A DNA stretch of 64,000 nucleotides, taken from the NCBI GenBank assembly GCA_947172415.1, contig OX359190.1:5208001-5272000 (forward strand), in the 5' to 3' direction. The stretch's first letter is position 1; each line of letters begins with the position of its first letter. Of the stretch, positions 11,445 to 24,177 are shown one piece after another. The position numbers and the translations under genes were made by a program. The notes under the pieces are model-generated. The model worked only from the letters and a program-made list of their open reading frames with translations. It searched no databases and had not been told where the DNA came from. The stretch is from Chondrosia reniformis. Lineage: Eukaryota > Porifera > Demospongiae > Chondrillida > Chondrillidae.

Positions 11445-12230
11445 AGGGATAAGCTGCCTTATAGCAATCAACACGTAACAAGCGCTAATTAATAAAGAAT
11501 TTTCGTTTTCAATCGTTAGAGTGAATGCGTTATTTAGTGTTATCGTTTACACACCGGAAGAAATCAATTCTATTTAAATCTATTTTTGTATTATTTATTT
11601 GTTTATTAATTTATTTAAAATCGTCCATTGTTAAATTGGTTATAGGATATAGACTTAAAACAGCAGGCATCCTTTGGCTTAATTGATTTACGTATTGTAT
11701 ATAATCGTCTCGCTTCGTATCCTTGTCTTATAATCGACTCACTTCGTATCTTATTAATGTTTTATTTAATTGTCTCACTTTGTACTTATTGTATTATACA
11801 ATTAATGTCTAATATAAGTGAAAACGGGTTTTCAGGGCTCTTTGCATAGTAGCTATAACATGATTCACTTCTCTAGCTATTGTGGACTACTTATTTTTAC
11901 GTACCTTTTGTTAACAAATAGTTCGTATGCAGCAACTCTTGCAAAGCGGCAGTTGAACTTCAGAGCAATCTGATTATCGACTGATATCCCTCTTGGCTTT
12001 TTTGGGGGGCATGTTGTAGCCGAAATTTCAAAATTTGGCGATACTTAGTGTGAATAACACCTTACGGCAATCCTCGATCACTTGCGTCAACGTATAGTAT
12101 CAATCAATCAATCAATCACAACAGCGTTTCTCCTATGCAGGAGGTAGCCAGAATACATATTGTTATAATACCTACTGGACCTGTTGCTTTAAAATAAAGA
12201 TATACGAACTTAGATATATGCATGCACAGT
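11445..12230. other. Palindrome spacer, left part; possible exon on minus strand
   Basis: This is unique AT-rich sequence with no counterpart in the right arm. On the minus strand 12020-11905 reads KKPRGISVDNQIALKFN... and ends in ...ELFVNKR directly at a GTACGT donor, so it could be an upstream exon of the left-arm gene. No start or acceptor is secured. A short (AATC)n run lies at about 12098-12118. The remainder shows nothing recognisable. Confidence 0.3.
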
Positions 12231-12248
12231 TCTGTATAAGTTTTATCA

Positions 12249-12977
12249 TTAATTCAAGTCATCTTCCCATCTTTTCCGCGGTCTCCCTCTTGGTCTCTTT
12301 CCTGGCAGCTCCTCTATATACACCGTCTTCACCAGTCTCTCTTCTGGCATCTCTTCAATCTTCTTCATCCATTGCTTCTTCTTTCTGTTTACATTGTCAT
12401 AGGCTTTCTCCAGATCCACACATACCATGATCATACTTTTGTTCTTTGCAATAACTTTCTCACTTAACATTCTGACAGTAAACAGTTGATCCGTACAGCT
12501 TCTCCTCTTCCGAAAGGCCCCTTGTTCTTCCAAAATCTTCTCTTCCGTAATATCTCTCATCCTCTTGTCCAGTATCTTAGCATACACCTTCCCCGGTATA
12601 CTTAGCAGACTGATCCCTCGGTAGTTCTTACATTGCACTTTGCTGCCTTTCTTATGTACTGGCACCACTAGCGCTTTCCTCCAATCATCAGGCACCATGC
12701 TGTTCATCCATGCTCTGTTCATAATTCTATGCAACCATTCCACTACTACTTCACCCCCAGCCTTCAGCATCTCACCACTTATATCACACACCCCTGGCGT
12801 TTTCCTATTCTTTAGCCTAGCAATGCTTCTTCGTATTTCTTCTAAAGTAATCTCTTCTACAGTCTCCTCTACGGTCTCCTCCACCTGAACCTCCTCCCCT
12901 GTTACTTCCTTACTCACCCTTTGCTGTGGTACATCATTGGCCTGAAACAATGAGGCAAAGTACTCTTTCCATCTCAC
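12249..12977 (-). pseudogene. LINE reverse transcriptase, internally deleted
   Basis: The minus-strand frame of 242 residues starts MRWKEYFASLF and carries the typical LINE RT N-terminal blocks: ITLEEIRRSIARLKNRKTPG, EMLKAGG, VPDDWRKALVVPVHKKG, CKNYRGISLLSIPGKVYAKIL and QGAFRKRRSCTDQLFTVR. Motif A is VCVDLEKAYDNV. The frame then jumps within NRKKKQW to a C-terminal tail (ELPGKRPRGRPRKRWEDDL) that belongs at the very end of such ORFs, so motifs B, C (xADD), thumb and connection are lost. It is an RTE/Jockey-like lineage by look, exact clade not resolved. It sits alone in the palindrome spacer and cannot be active. Confidence 0.85.
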
Positions 12978-13216
12978 TTATAGTATACATGTATATAATA
13001 TCCCAGTTACACAACTTAGGATTTGTGCAATATTTACATCCGGCTATACAAGTTTACCGTTTGTGTTCAAATGTGTAAATCATCCCATGAATGTACTTAT
13101 TTGAAAATGAATATGATTTAAATGTTGAGAAATGGGAAAATTGTCTATGCGCTTAAGTTAGAAGATCCTCATAGTCATGTAGTCAGCTTCAATGGAATCA
13201 GTGAGTGTCATTTAGT
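12978..13216. other. Spacer, right part, nothing recognised
   Basis: This is unique AT-rich sequence between the LINE fragment and the inner end of the right palindrome arm. No frame, hairpin or repeat stands out. Confidence 0.4.
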
Positions 13217-13775
13217 AAAATTTAAGAAGTCTGTTGGCATCTGAGCTTTATTTCCCAAGATATGAAAGATTAAATAGCACTTACTAATCTATAAAAGTGT
13301 ATTTTCACAGTTTTCTTCTCAACGGATGGGGGAATCGAAACGGACTTCTTAATTTTGTAAGCATACATTGTAACCTTTTCAATGAAGTATAGAACGTAGT
13401 TCTAGCTTTTTCCTAGACTAAGCGCATAGTGTCTCAGAGTGTTAAAATCGGCCCTTTTTTTAACACGTTATATCTTCGACATTGGTTGTTCAATCTCGCT
13501 CATATTTTAGATTTCGCTGATATATAAATAAGCGCTTTGATGTATACCAGTTTAAGGTAGCAAATCGTTTCTGTTAGAACGAAATTTGCTCTTAAAAGTG
13601 TTTATAAAAAACGTAAAAACATGCAGATCAGTCATATGGCGCCTGTGCAAATGATATATAAATGGCACAATTATGCCTAACCATATAAATATATGTATAC
13701 ATTCAAGAAGATGATGTCATGAAGGGAACTGATATTGCAAACTCTTTATTAAAATACTAGCTATATATATAATTC

Positions 13776-14950
13776 CTTACGTAATTGAATTGGCAATGCA
13801 TCTCTCTTAATTGCACAGTCAGGTGTTGCTGAAGCAATACGGTCACGTTTCATAGAGTATAATAGGAGACCAGTCAAATTGCTTTCAAGTGATCTAAATC
13901 TATCTAAGATAACCTTATGAAAGAAATCAAGCCATGTTGAAAAGCTTGCATGCCAAGACAAACACTGATTCTAGTGTCATTAAAAAAGTAATGGAACTCA
14001 CCTGGAAAAGGAGGCAATATGAGATTAGAAATAATCCTACTGATGTTCTACTTCTTCTTGAAAAGTACCCCTACCTGGGTGAAAGTGATTATGTAAGTTT
14101 TATAGCTTTCATTACTACTACATATACTTATATGCTTGTCTTCTTTTTAAAGGTTATTCATGAATTTTCATTAATTTGTGACCGAAAAATGTTTGGGGCA
14201 GCTTGGCTATTGTGGAGAGAAAAGATCCTTAAGCTGGCAGTTCGAGAAAGGAAGATCACAAAAGAGCTGCCATCTTTAGATGACAATGGTATATACATTC
14301 ACTATTTATCAATTGGTGTAAGTATTTATTTATTGAAATCCTATTGCACGTTATTAATATAGATGATATCAAGGCCCTTAAAAGCCAGGTCTTACTTTTA
14401 ATGAGGAAGACCAAGCAGAGGAACCACATTGAAGACCTCTGTTTACTGGTTCCAGTAAGTACATATCCATGATGTAATACGCATTTGTAATTATATAGAT
14501 TTTTTGATCCTGTTATGCATGCATATATATGCACACTTTTTTATCCTGTTATGCATGCATACATTTTTATTTTAAGATCCATCCAAGTTTTTTCTTTTTT
14601 ATGATATAATATGTTATTAATGGGTAAGATACATCCAAAAAGTAGTTTTGGTTATTTAATTAATTCTTTATTTTTATATAGGAGAACCTTTCACTGGAGG
14701 AGGCAGCCAAGTTGCCCTCAAATAGTACACCCTGCATACTTGCAGAGGTGAGCAACTATTTTTATCAGCGGATAAAATTCCACTGTTTGTGGTTGCTTCG
14801 CATAATGTGGCATTGCTGCTGACAGCTGCCCATTATGTTTTCAACATTGCATATCCAACTGGATTGGAGCAGGTCTTTTCATTTTTTGAGTTCGTTTTTT
14901 GGGTAAACACCCTCAGAAACAAGGGAATACATTTTCAAGAGTGTTGCTGA
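13776..14950 (+). pseudogene. Spliced TE-associated gene, right-arm copy, broken
   Basis: Exons inferred from frame and splice signals: about 13784-13912 (GVAEAIRSRFIEYNRRPVKLL), about 13914-14092, 14153-14288, 14363-14454 and 14682-14950. The middle exons read KRRQYEIRNNPTDVLLLLEK then YPYLGESDY, spliced to VIHEFSLICDRKMFG, then DDIKALKSQVLLLMRK. The last holds TPCILAE and, one base out of frame, GEQLFLSADKIPLFVVASHN with AAHYVFNIAYP. Phases agree (0; 0; 1; 0). The pattern (RR..I...P....L..YP.L, then VFN..YP near the end) resembles uncharacterised proteins common in invertebrate and fish genomes and thought to be repeat-associated; this is recall, not a search. Frame breaks lie near 13912-13930 and 14745. 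Confidence 0.5.
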
Positions 14951-15042
14951 ATTAAATTGCCTTAAAAAATTTTTATACATATATTTTTGTTACACATATT
15001 ATATTTATCTTATTATTTATTTTTATTATATATTTTATTTTT

Positions 15043-15431
15043 GGGGCGCCATAGGTGCCCCTATATTGTTTTCAGAAATTATGTTAACGTATGGCTTCCT
15101 GTTCGTAGTCTTGTATACATATATATATATATATCTGTCAAAAAATGGCGGACTTGCACTAGGTTTCGTTTTCTAGCTTAAAATTAGCTTTCTCTTCCTT
15201 AGCGTAGAACATTGTACGAACAAAATGGACTTAAAAACCACCCTTGCTAATACTATGTAACGTAAAGCTTGCGCAAAAACGTTTTCTACGAGATATGGCC
15301 TTGAAAAATTGACGGCCAACAAGAGTCGATCGGAAATCGGTTAACCGGATATCTATAAGAACCAGCCAAGTAGTTCGAGTTTACTTAGGGGCGCCTGGTG
15401 CCCCTCGAGTTTTTTAAACTCGAACTACTTG
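15043..15431 (-). mobile_element. Hairpin-ended MITE, right arm, uninterrupted
   Basis: This is the reverse-complement copy of 6725-8870 without the inserted block. It has a GC-rich palindrome at 15043-15061, a TA microsatellite at about 15115-15135 (the empty site of the 1.75-kb insertion), the conserved core, and the CAAGTAGTTCGAG hairpin at 15367-15431. At about 389 bp it gives the true size of the short family member. Confidence 0.7.
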
Positions 15432-15735
15432 TTATTTATTTATTTTACTTATTGACTACTATTTCTATTGTATTGTATATATCAAACAATGTACAATCAG
15501 TTTTTAAAGTTTTTTTAAAGGAATAGTGAATCTAATTTGATAGGTAACTATGAATTTAATTATTAATAGATAATGTGACTTGCTAATTGAGCATTAATCT
15601 ACAGTCCAAAATAAACCAATTGAACAATACCCATTATCACCCTTTTAATGTCAGCTTGGTGTCTGTTATATACCACTGGTGGTGTTATATTAGGGACAAG
15701 ACAAAACCACCACTTTTGGTGGATCATACAAACCA
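15432..15735. other. Unique spacer with short hairpins, right arm
   Basis: This mirrors 6421-6724. It is AT-rich with the CCACCAA/TTGGTGG inverted motifs. No gene is supported. Confidence 0.4.
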
Positions 15736-16220
15736 CCAATTTTCACAGTGTATGGGATATGTGTCAAAAACAAAGGGGTATATTGGGATATATTAAGTAA
15801 AAACTGAGGAATATATTAGGCAAAATAATGGGATATATTTGGCAAAAATTAAGGGAAATATTTGCAAAAACTATGGGATATATTGGGCTAAGACTATAGG
15901 TTATATTGTGGGATATATTTGACAAACATTATGGGATATACTGGTCAATTGGATATATTAAGCAAAAACCAATGGAAATATTAGGCAAAATTATGAGATA
16001 TATAAGGGAAAAATAATGGCATATACTATAGGATATATTTGTCAAAATCTATGGGATATATTTGACAAAACTAAGGGGTATATTGGGTAAAACTATGGGT
16101 TATGTTATGGGATATAATTGGCAATATTTTTAATAATTGGATATATTAAGCAAAAACTGAGGGAGATATTAGGCAAAATTATGGGATATATTTCTAAAAC
16201 CTCTTCTCTGTCTCCTCTTC
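15736..16220. repeat. AT-rich minisatellite (TATGGGATAT family), right arm
   Basis: This is the mirror image of 5936-6420: irregular units of TATGGGATATATT with CAAAAACT variants. Coordinate sums stay at 22156 through this region, so the two arms have the same length here. Confidence 0.85.
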
Positions 16221-16224
16221 CATA

Positions 16225-19200
16225 CAATTAGTAAATACAACTGGAACATACAAGTAGCATATAACTAGTACATACAATTGGTACATACAATTACAACATG
16301 CAACTACTACTTACAATTGAAAACATACAACTAGAAACTCCAACTAGTAAATATAACTAGTCCTAATACATACAACTAGTACATATAATCAGCACAGACG
16401 CATATAACTAATACATATAAATATACATAAAACTATAATATACTACTAGTCCATACAATTAGTAAATACAACTGGAACATACAACTAGCATATAACTAGT
16501 ACATACAATTAGTACATACAATTACAACATGCAACTACTACTTACAATTGAAATCATACAACTAGAAACTCCAACTAGTAAATATTACTTGTACTAATAC
16601 ATACAACTAGAACATACAACAATAACGAGTACTTATAACTAGTACATTCAACTAGTAACTACAACTGATAAATATAACTAGTACAAACAACTATTACAGA
16701 CAACTAGTACATACAAGTAGTACCTACAACTAGTACATACATATGGTTACAAGTTCACACAACTAGTACATAAAACTAAGTACATTCAACTAGCACATAA
16801 AACTAGTACACATAACTAGTACATACAACTAGTACATACAACTAGTACCTACAACTATTACCAACATATATTTACTAGTACATACAATTAGTACATACAA
16901 CTAGTAACTACAACTAGTAAATATAACTAGTACATACCATAATTACACACAGTTAGTACATACAACTATTACATATAACTAGTACATAGAACTAGTATAT
17001 AAAACTAGTATCTAGTACATGAAACTAGTACATACAACTAGTACATACAATTATTACATACAACTAGTAACTACAACTAGTAGATATTACTAGTACATAC
17101 AACAATTACACACAAGTCTTACATACAAGTATTATATATAACTACATAAAGCTAGTACATCCAACTAATATATACATTTAGTACATACAGTTAGTTACTA
17201 GTACCTACAACTAGTGCATAGAACTAGTAAATACAACTAGTACATACAACTAGTACATATAAGTAGTAAATTCTACTAGTTGAACTTGTTGAAATATACA
17301 ACTAATATATACAGCTACTACATACTACTAGTTCATACAACTAGTACATAAAACTTGTACATACAACTAGTGCTTACAATTAGTACATATAACTAGTACA
17401 TCCAAGTGGTACCTATAACTAGGATATATACGTATAACTAAAAATACACATATAACTAGTACCTAGAAAGAGTCCATACAATTAGTACATAAAACTAGTG
17501 CATTCAACTAGTACATGCAACTAGTCCATACAACTAGTACATACAACTGGTACATAAAACTTGTACAACCAACTAGTACTTACAATTAGTACATATAACT
17601 AGTACATCCAAGTGGTACATATAACTAGGATATATACGTATAACTAAAAATACACATATAACTAGTACATAGAAAGAGTTCATACAACTAGTAAAGACAA
17701 TTAGCGCATGCAATTAGTATACACACCAAGTAAATCCAACTAATTCATTCAACATGTACATATAACAAGTACATACAACTTGGTACATACAACTAGTGCA
17801 TGTAACTATTACATACAACTAGAAGTAAATACAGCTAGTACATACAACTAGTCCATACAACTAGTTCTTAACTAATATATACATTCAACTAGTACATTAA
17901 AGGAGGCCATACAATTAGTACATACTACTAGAACATATAACTAATACATACAAATAGTGTATACAACTAGCAACTAGCACATACAACGTGTATCTAGGAC
18001 AAACAGAACGATTCCATAAGACTAGAACATACAACTAGGGTATACACAAATAACTAGTACATATAAATAGTACCTACAACTAGTACATACAACTAGTTCA
18101 TACAACTAGTACATACAACTAGCGCATACAACTTGTACTACAACTAGCACATACAACTAGCACATAGAACGATTCCATAACACAAGAACATACAACTAGT
18201 GCATACAACGAGTACACACAACTAGTACATGCGACTAGTACATAAAACTAGTATATACAACAAGTACATTCAAGTATTACTTACAACTAGTACATACAAC
18301 TAGTACATTAAACTAGTACTACAACTAGTACATAGAACTATTACATAAAACTAGTATATACATACAACTAGTACATACAAATAAAACTAGTACATAGAAC
18401 TAGTACCTACAAAGAGTAAATGTAATTTATACTTGTAGATACAAGTAGCACAAGCAACTATTAAATATTACCAGTACTAATACAAAACACTAGCACAAAC
18501 AACTTGTGCATACAGCTAGTTTCTAGTACATACAACTAGTTTATATAACTAGAACATAAAACTACTACATACAACTATCTACCACAACATACAACTAGTT
18601 CATACGATTAGTACAAACAACATCTAACGACAACTTGTAATTATAACTAGTACAAACAACAATTAGACCCACCTAGTACATAAACTAGTAAATGCACCTA
18701 GTACATACAACTAGTACATGCAACTATTACATACGACTAGTTCATGCAACCAGTATACACAACTACCACATATAACTAGCACATACACATAGTTTCTACA
18801 AATATTACGAACAACTAGTACATACAACTAGTACATAAAACTAGTACATCCAACTAGTACTTAGAACTAGTACACTGAACGATTCCATAACACTAGAACA
18901 TAAAACTAGTACATACAACAAGTACATAACTAGTACACACAACTATTACATACAAATATATACAATTAGTACATAAAACCACTGTATACATCTGGTACAT
19001 AGTACATACAACTACCACATACAACCAGTACATACAACTAGTTCGTACGATCAGTTACTAGTACATATATACAACTAGTACATATAACTAGTACATACAA
19101 CTAATACATACAAGTAATACATACAACTGGTTGTTACAACACACAACCAGTATATATAACACACAACACACAATTACTACATAAAACTAGCACATACACT

Positions 19201-20053
19201 TATAACTAGTACATATAAATACTATACACAACTAGTACAAACAACTAGTCCATACAACTAGAACTTATAATTAGTACATACAATTGGTATATACTACTAG
19301 TACATACACCTAGTACGTACAACTAGTACATACATCTAGGTACTAGTACAAACAATTAGTACATACAACTAGTACATACAACTAGTAACTACAATTTTTA
19401 AATATAACTAGGACACACAACTAGTACATAAAACTAGATCATACATCCAGTTACTTGTACATACAATTAGTACATACAACTAGTACATACAACTAGATCA
19501 TACATCCAGTTACTTGTTCATACAATTAGTACATACAACTAGTACATACAACTAGTAACTACAACTAGTATATACATTTAGTTACTTGTACATACAAGTT
19601 GTACACACCACTAGTACATACATCTAGTACATACAACTAGTATATATATCTAGTACATACAGCTAGTTACTAGTACATACAACTAGTTACTAATACATAA
19701 AACTAGTTACTAGTACATACAGCTAGTACATACAGGTAGTAACTACTACTGGTAAATATAACTAATACATACAACAATTACGCACAACAGTACATAAATT
19801 TAGTACATACAACTAGTATATACGACTAGTACATACAACTAGAACACACAACTAGTACATTCAACTAGTACATACAACTAGTATATACGACTAGTACATA
19901 GAACTAGTACACACAACTAGTTACTAGTAGATGCAACTAGTACATAAAACTACTATATACATACAACTAGTACATACAAATACACCTAGTACATAGAACT
20001 AGTACCTACAAGGAGTAAATGTAATTTATACTTGTAGATACAAGTAGCACAAG
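16225..20053 (-). repeat. 13-bp minisatellite, minus polarity (outer right arm)
   Basis: Here the array reads AACTAGTACATAC, the reverse complement of the left-hand blocks. It pairs with 440-5935. A segment around 18340-18455 (ending CAAGTAGCACAAGCAACTATT) recurs at 19945-20053, exactly where polarity flips back to plus. The palindrome ends at about 19940. Confidence 0.95.
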
Positions 20054-21709
20054 CAACTATTATATGTACTAGTTTTACGTATTAGTTGTATGTACTAGTT
20101 GTATGTACAAGTTATATGTACTAGTTGTATTTATTAGTTGTATGTACTAGTTGAATGTACTAGTTGTTTGTACTAGTTCTATGTACTAGTTGCATGTACA
20201 AGTGTTATGCACTATTTATATGTACTAGTTGTAAGTACTAGTTGTAGGTTCTAGTACTCGTTGTAACAGGTACTAGGTAGGTTCTATAGTTGTATGTACT
20301 AGTTCAATGTACCAGTTGGATGTTCTAGTTTTTTTCTAGTTGCATGCACTATTTATATGTACTAGTTACCTTTGTATGAATTAGTTTTATGTAGCAGTTG
20401 CGATTACTAGATATATGTACTAGTTGTGTGTACTAGTTGTATGTAGTGGTTGTATGTAGTAGTTGTATGTACTAGTTCAATGTGCAAGTTGTACTAGTTG
20501 TAAGTACTAGTTGTAGGTTCTAGTACTCGTTGTAACAGGTACTAGGTAGGTTCTATAGTTGTATGTACTAGTTCAATGTACCAGTTGGATGTTCTAGTTT
20601 TTTTCTAGTTGCATACACTATTTATATGTACTAGTTACCTTTGTATGAATTAGTTTTATGTAGCAGTTAAGATTACTAGATATATGTACTAGTTGTGTGT
20701 ACTAGTTGTATGAACTATTTATATGTATGCGTTGTATGTACTGGTTGTAAGTACTAGCTGTATATACTAGTTGTAAGTACTAGGTGTAGGTTCTAGTAGT
20801 AGTTATACTAGGTACTAGGTTGGTACTATTTGTATATACTAGTTGTATGGACTAGTTGTATGTACTAATTAATTGTTGTACTTGTTGTATGCACTCATAC
20901 TTGTTGTATGTACTAGTTGTAAGTACTAGTTTTATGTACTCAATACTTGTTGTGTGAACTAGTTGTATGTTCTAGTTTATGTTCTAGTTGTATATACTAT
21001 TTATATGTACTTGTTACCTGTGTATAGACTAGTTTCATATAGTAGTTGTGTGTACTAGTTATATGTGTGTGTAAAAAGTATATGTACTAGTTGTATGTAC
21101 AAGGTGTATGTAATAGTTATAGGTTCTAGTACTAGTTATTGTGGTTAACAGGTGGGTACAAGTTGTATGTACTATCTGTTTGTACTATTTGTATGTATTA
21201 ATTGTATGTACTAGTTGATTTTACTTGTTGTATATACTAGTACAAGTTATATTTACTAGTTGTAGGTACAAGTTGTATGTAGTAGTTGCATGTGGTGGTT
21301 GTATGTACAAATTGCATATACTGGTTGTATGTAATAGTTGCATGTACTAGTTATGTACCAATTGTATGAACTAGTTGTTTGTATATATAACTTGTATGTA
21401 CTAGCTGTGTACTAGTTGTATATACTAGTTTTATGTGGTATTTTTATGTTCATCTTTTAAACTAGCTGTATGAACTAATGTCTTGTTGTTCATACTAGTT
21501 GTATGTATGAGTTTTATGTACTCTTTCTATGTACTAGTTGCATGTACTAGTTTCTTGTTGTATGTACTAGTCGTATGCACTGGTTGTGTGTGCTAGTTGT
21601 ATATATTACTTCTTTGTCCTAGTTGTATGTACTAGGTGTATGTACTATTAATATATACTAGTTATATGTGTATGGTCTAGTTGTATGTACTAGTTGTATG
21701 TACCAGTAG
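20054..21709 (+). repeat. 13-bp minisatellite, plus polarity (block 3)
   Basis: This is GTATGTACTAGTT-type satellite. Most of it is the first copy of a long direct duplication whose second copy lies at about 25915-27344. A 230-bp piece is also locally duplicated (about 20220-20450 against 20490-20720). Nothing else is visible. Confidence 0.95.
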
Positions 21710-22290
21710 TGCACACGACTGGAACATACAACTTGAACCTACAACAAGGAAATATTGCTAGTACCTACAACTAGCAAACATAACTAGTACTAGTACTTAA
21801 ATCTAGTACACACAACTAGTATATACAACAATTGCATGCAACTAGTACATAAGACTAATACATACAACTAGTGTATACAATTAGAACCTACAACTAGTAG
21901 ATACAATTAGTACACACAACCTAAAACTATAGCTAGTACTAGTACATACAAATAGTACATACAAATAGTACATGCAGTTAGTACATACAATTAGTACAAA
22001 CAACTAGGATATACATACAACTAGTACATACAACTAGGTCATACAACTAGAACTACAAATATAATTTAAAACTAGTCCAAAAATGAGAACATAAAACAAG
22101 TACATTCAACTACTAGTACATAGAACGAGGACATACAACAAGTACATACAGCTAATACATAAAACTAGTACATAGAACTAGTACGTACAACTAGTACATA
22201 CAGCTAGATACTAGTACAATCAACTAGTACATACAAAGAGTAACTACAACTTATAAACACTACTTGTACATATAACAAGTACGTACACAT
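20070..22290 (+). repeat. Long direct duplication in satellite, copy 1
   Basis: This is nearly identical to about 25915-27970, including the polarity switch, rare variants such as GTTTTTTTCTAGTTGC, and the run TAGAACTACAAATAT. Copy 1 is longer by the extra local 230-bp repeat. It shows segmental duplication after the satellite had diverged. Confidence 0.8.
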
Positions 22291-22745
22291 ATAATTACTA
22301 CATATAAATATTACATACAAATAGTGTATACAACTAGTTCATACAACTAGTACATACAATTAGTACATACACTAGTACATACAACAATTACCCACAACTA
22401 GTTCTTACACCTAGTACATACAACTAGTATCAATTACATACAACTAGTGCCTACCTAGTACTTAGAATAACCAATACTAGAACCTACAACTAGTAAATAT
22501 AACTAGTACATACAACAATTACACACAACCAATACAATCAACTAGTACATACAAATAGTACAAACAACTAGTACATACAACTAGAACCCACCTAGTACCA
22601 GGTACAACTAGCACTAGAACCAACAACAATTGCATACAACTAGTACATAATACAATTATACATAACTAGTACATACAACTAGTACATACTATAGGATATA
22701 CATACAACTAGTACTATACTAGAATCTAGTATATCTAGTACTAGT
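21710..22745 (-). repeat. 13-bp minisatellite, minus polarity (block 4)
   Basis: Polarity switches at CAGTAGTGCACACGACTGG (about 21708) and back near TATACTAGAATCTAGTATA (about 22730-22745). Both switch points are small palindromes. The first about 600 bp are duplicated at 27350-27970. Confidence 0.9.
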
Positions 22746-24177
22746 ACTATATAGTTCTATGTACGCGATACTAGTTTGTGTACTAGTTGTTTGTACAAGT
22801 TATATTTAGTAGTTGTTTGTACTAGTTACATGTACTATTTGTATTTACTAGTTGTATGTTCTAATTGTTTGTACTAGTTATATAATAAGTATATGTACTA
22901 GTTGTATGTACTAGTTGTATGTACTAGTAACTAGTTGTATGTACAAGTTATATGTACTAGTTGTGTTTATTATTTGTATGTGCTAGTTGTATGTTTCAGT
23001 TGTATGTTCTAATTGTGTATACTAGTTATATGTACTATATAGTTGTATGTACTTGATACTAGTTTGTGTACTAGTTGTGTGTACAAGTTATATTTAGTAG
23101 TTGTTTGTACTAGTTACATGTACTATTTGTATTTGTTCTAATTGTTTGTACTAGTTATATAATAAGTATATGTACTAGTTGTATGTACTAGGTGTATGTA
23201 ATAGTTATAGGTTCTAGTACTAGTTATAGCGGTTAGTAGGTGGGTACAAGTTGTATGTACTAGTTGTTTGTACTATTTGTATGTACTAATTGTATATACT
23301 TGTTGATTTTACAAGTTGTGTGTACTAGTACTAGTTATATTTATTAGTTGTAGGTACAAGTTGTATGTAATAGTTGTATGTAATAGTTTAATGTAATTGT
23401 TATATGTACTAGTTGTATGTACTAGTTGTATGTACTAGTTGTATGTATATATTACTTGTCTGTACTAGCTGTGTACTAGTTAAATATACTAGTTTTATGT
23501 GGTAGTTTTATGTTTACGTTCTATGAACAAGCTGTATGTACTTATGTCTTGTAGTTCGTACTAGTTGTATATATGAGTTTTATGTATTCTTTTTATGTAC
23601 TAGTTTAGTTGCATACACTAGTATCTAGTTGTATGTACTAGTTGTATGCACTGGTTGTGTGTACTAGTTATGTATACTACTTGTATGTCCTAGTTGTATG
23701 TACTAGGTGTATGTACTATTTATATATACTAGTTATATGTTTATGGACTAGTTATATGTACTAGTTGTATATACTAGTTGTAGCTTCTAGTTCTAGTTAT
23801 ACTATGTACTAGGTAGATCCTAGTTGCATGTACTATATACAAGTTCATGTACTAATTGCAGTTATATGTGTATGTAATAAGTATATGTACTAGTGGTATG
23901 TACTAGGTTTATGTACTAGTTTTATGTACTAGTCGTATGGACTAGTATTAGTGATATTTAATAGTTGTAGGTACAAGTTGTATGTACTAGTTGTATGTAA
24001 TAGTTGTATCTACTAGTTATGTACCAATTGTATGTACTAGTTGTATGTATATATAACTTGTATGTACTAGCTGTGTACTAGTTGTATATACTAGTTTTAT
24101 GTGGTAGTTTTATGTTCACCTTCTATGAACTAGCTGTATTTACTAGTGTCTTGTTGTTCGTACTAGTTGTATGTATG
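22746..24177 (+). repeat. 13-bp minisatellite, plus polarity (block 5)
   Basis: The satellite continues with internal higher-order duplication (for example 22780-22900 resembles 23070-23190). It ends with ...GTATG directly against the Penelope 3' end. Confidence 0.9.

Larger units (their letters stand above)
440..19940. repeat. Giant imperfect palindrome (inverted duplication, 1.77-kb spacer)
   Basis: Paired coordinates add to a constant. Near the centre 10127+14534 = 10405+14256 = 10299+14362 = 24661. Further out 6360+15796 = 22156, and at the edge 442+19937 = 20379. The steps match three insertions present only in the left arm: 749 net bp at 8899, 1756 net bp at 7029, and the Penelope element at 2016. 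Inner arm ends are 11444 and 13217. Three reading frames (66, 142 and 92 residues) are identical between arms, so the duplication is recent or the arms are kept alike by gene conversion. A foldback assembly artefact must be excluded, but arm-specific insertions and a unique spacer argue against a simple chimera. Confidence 0.9.

Noticed and set aside
12218-12888. Ser/Leu-rich plus-strand frames
   Set aside because: They are antisense to the LINE RT fragment at 12249-12977.
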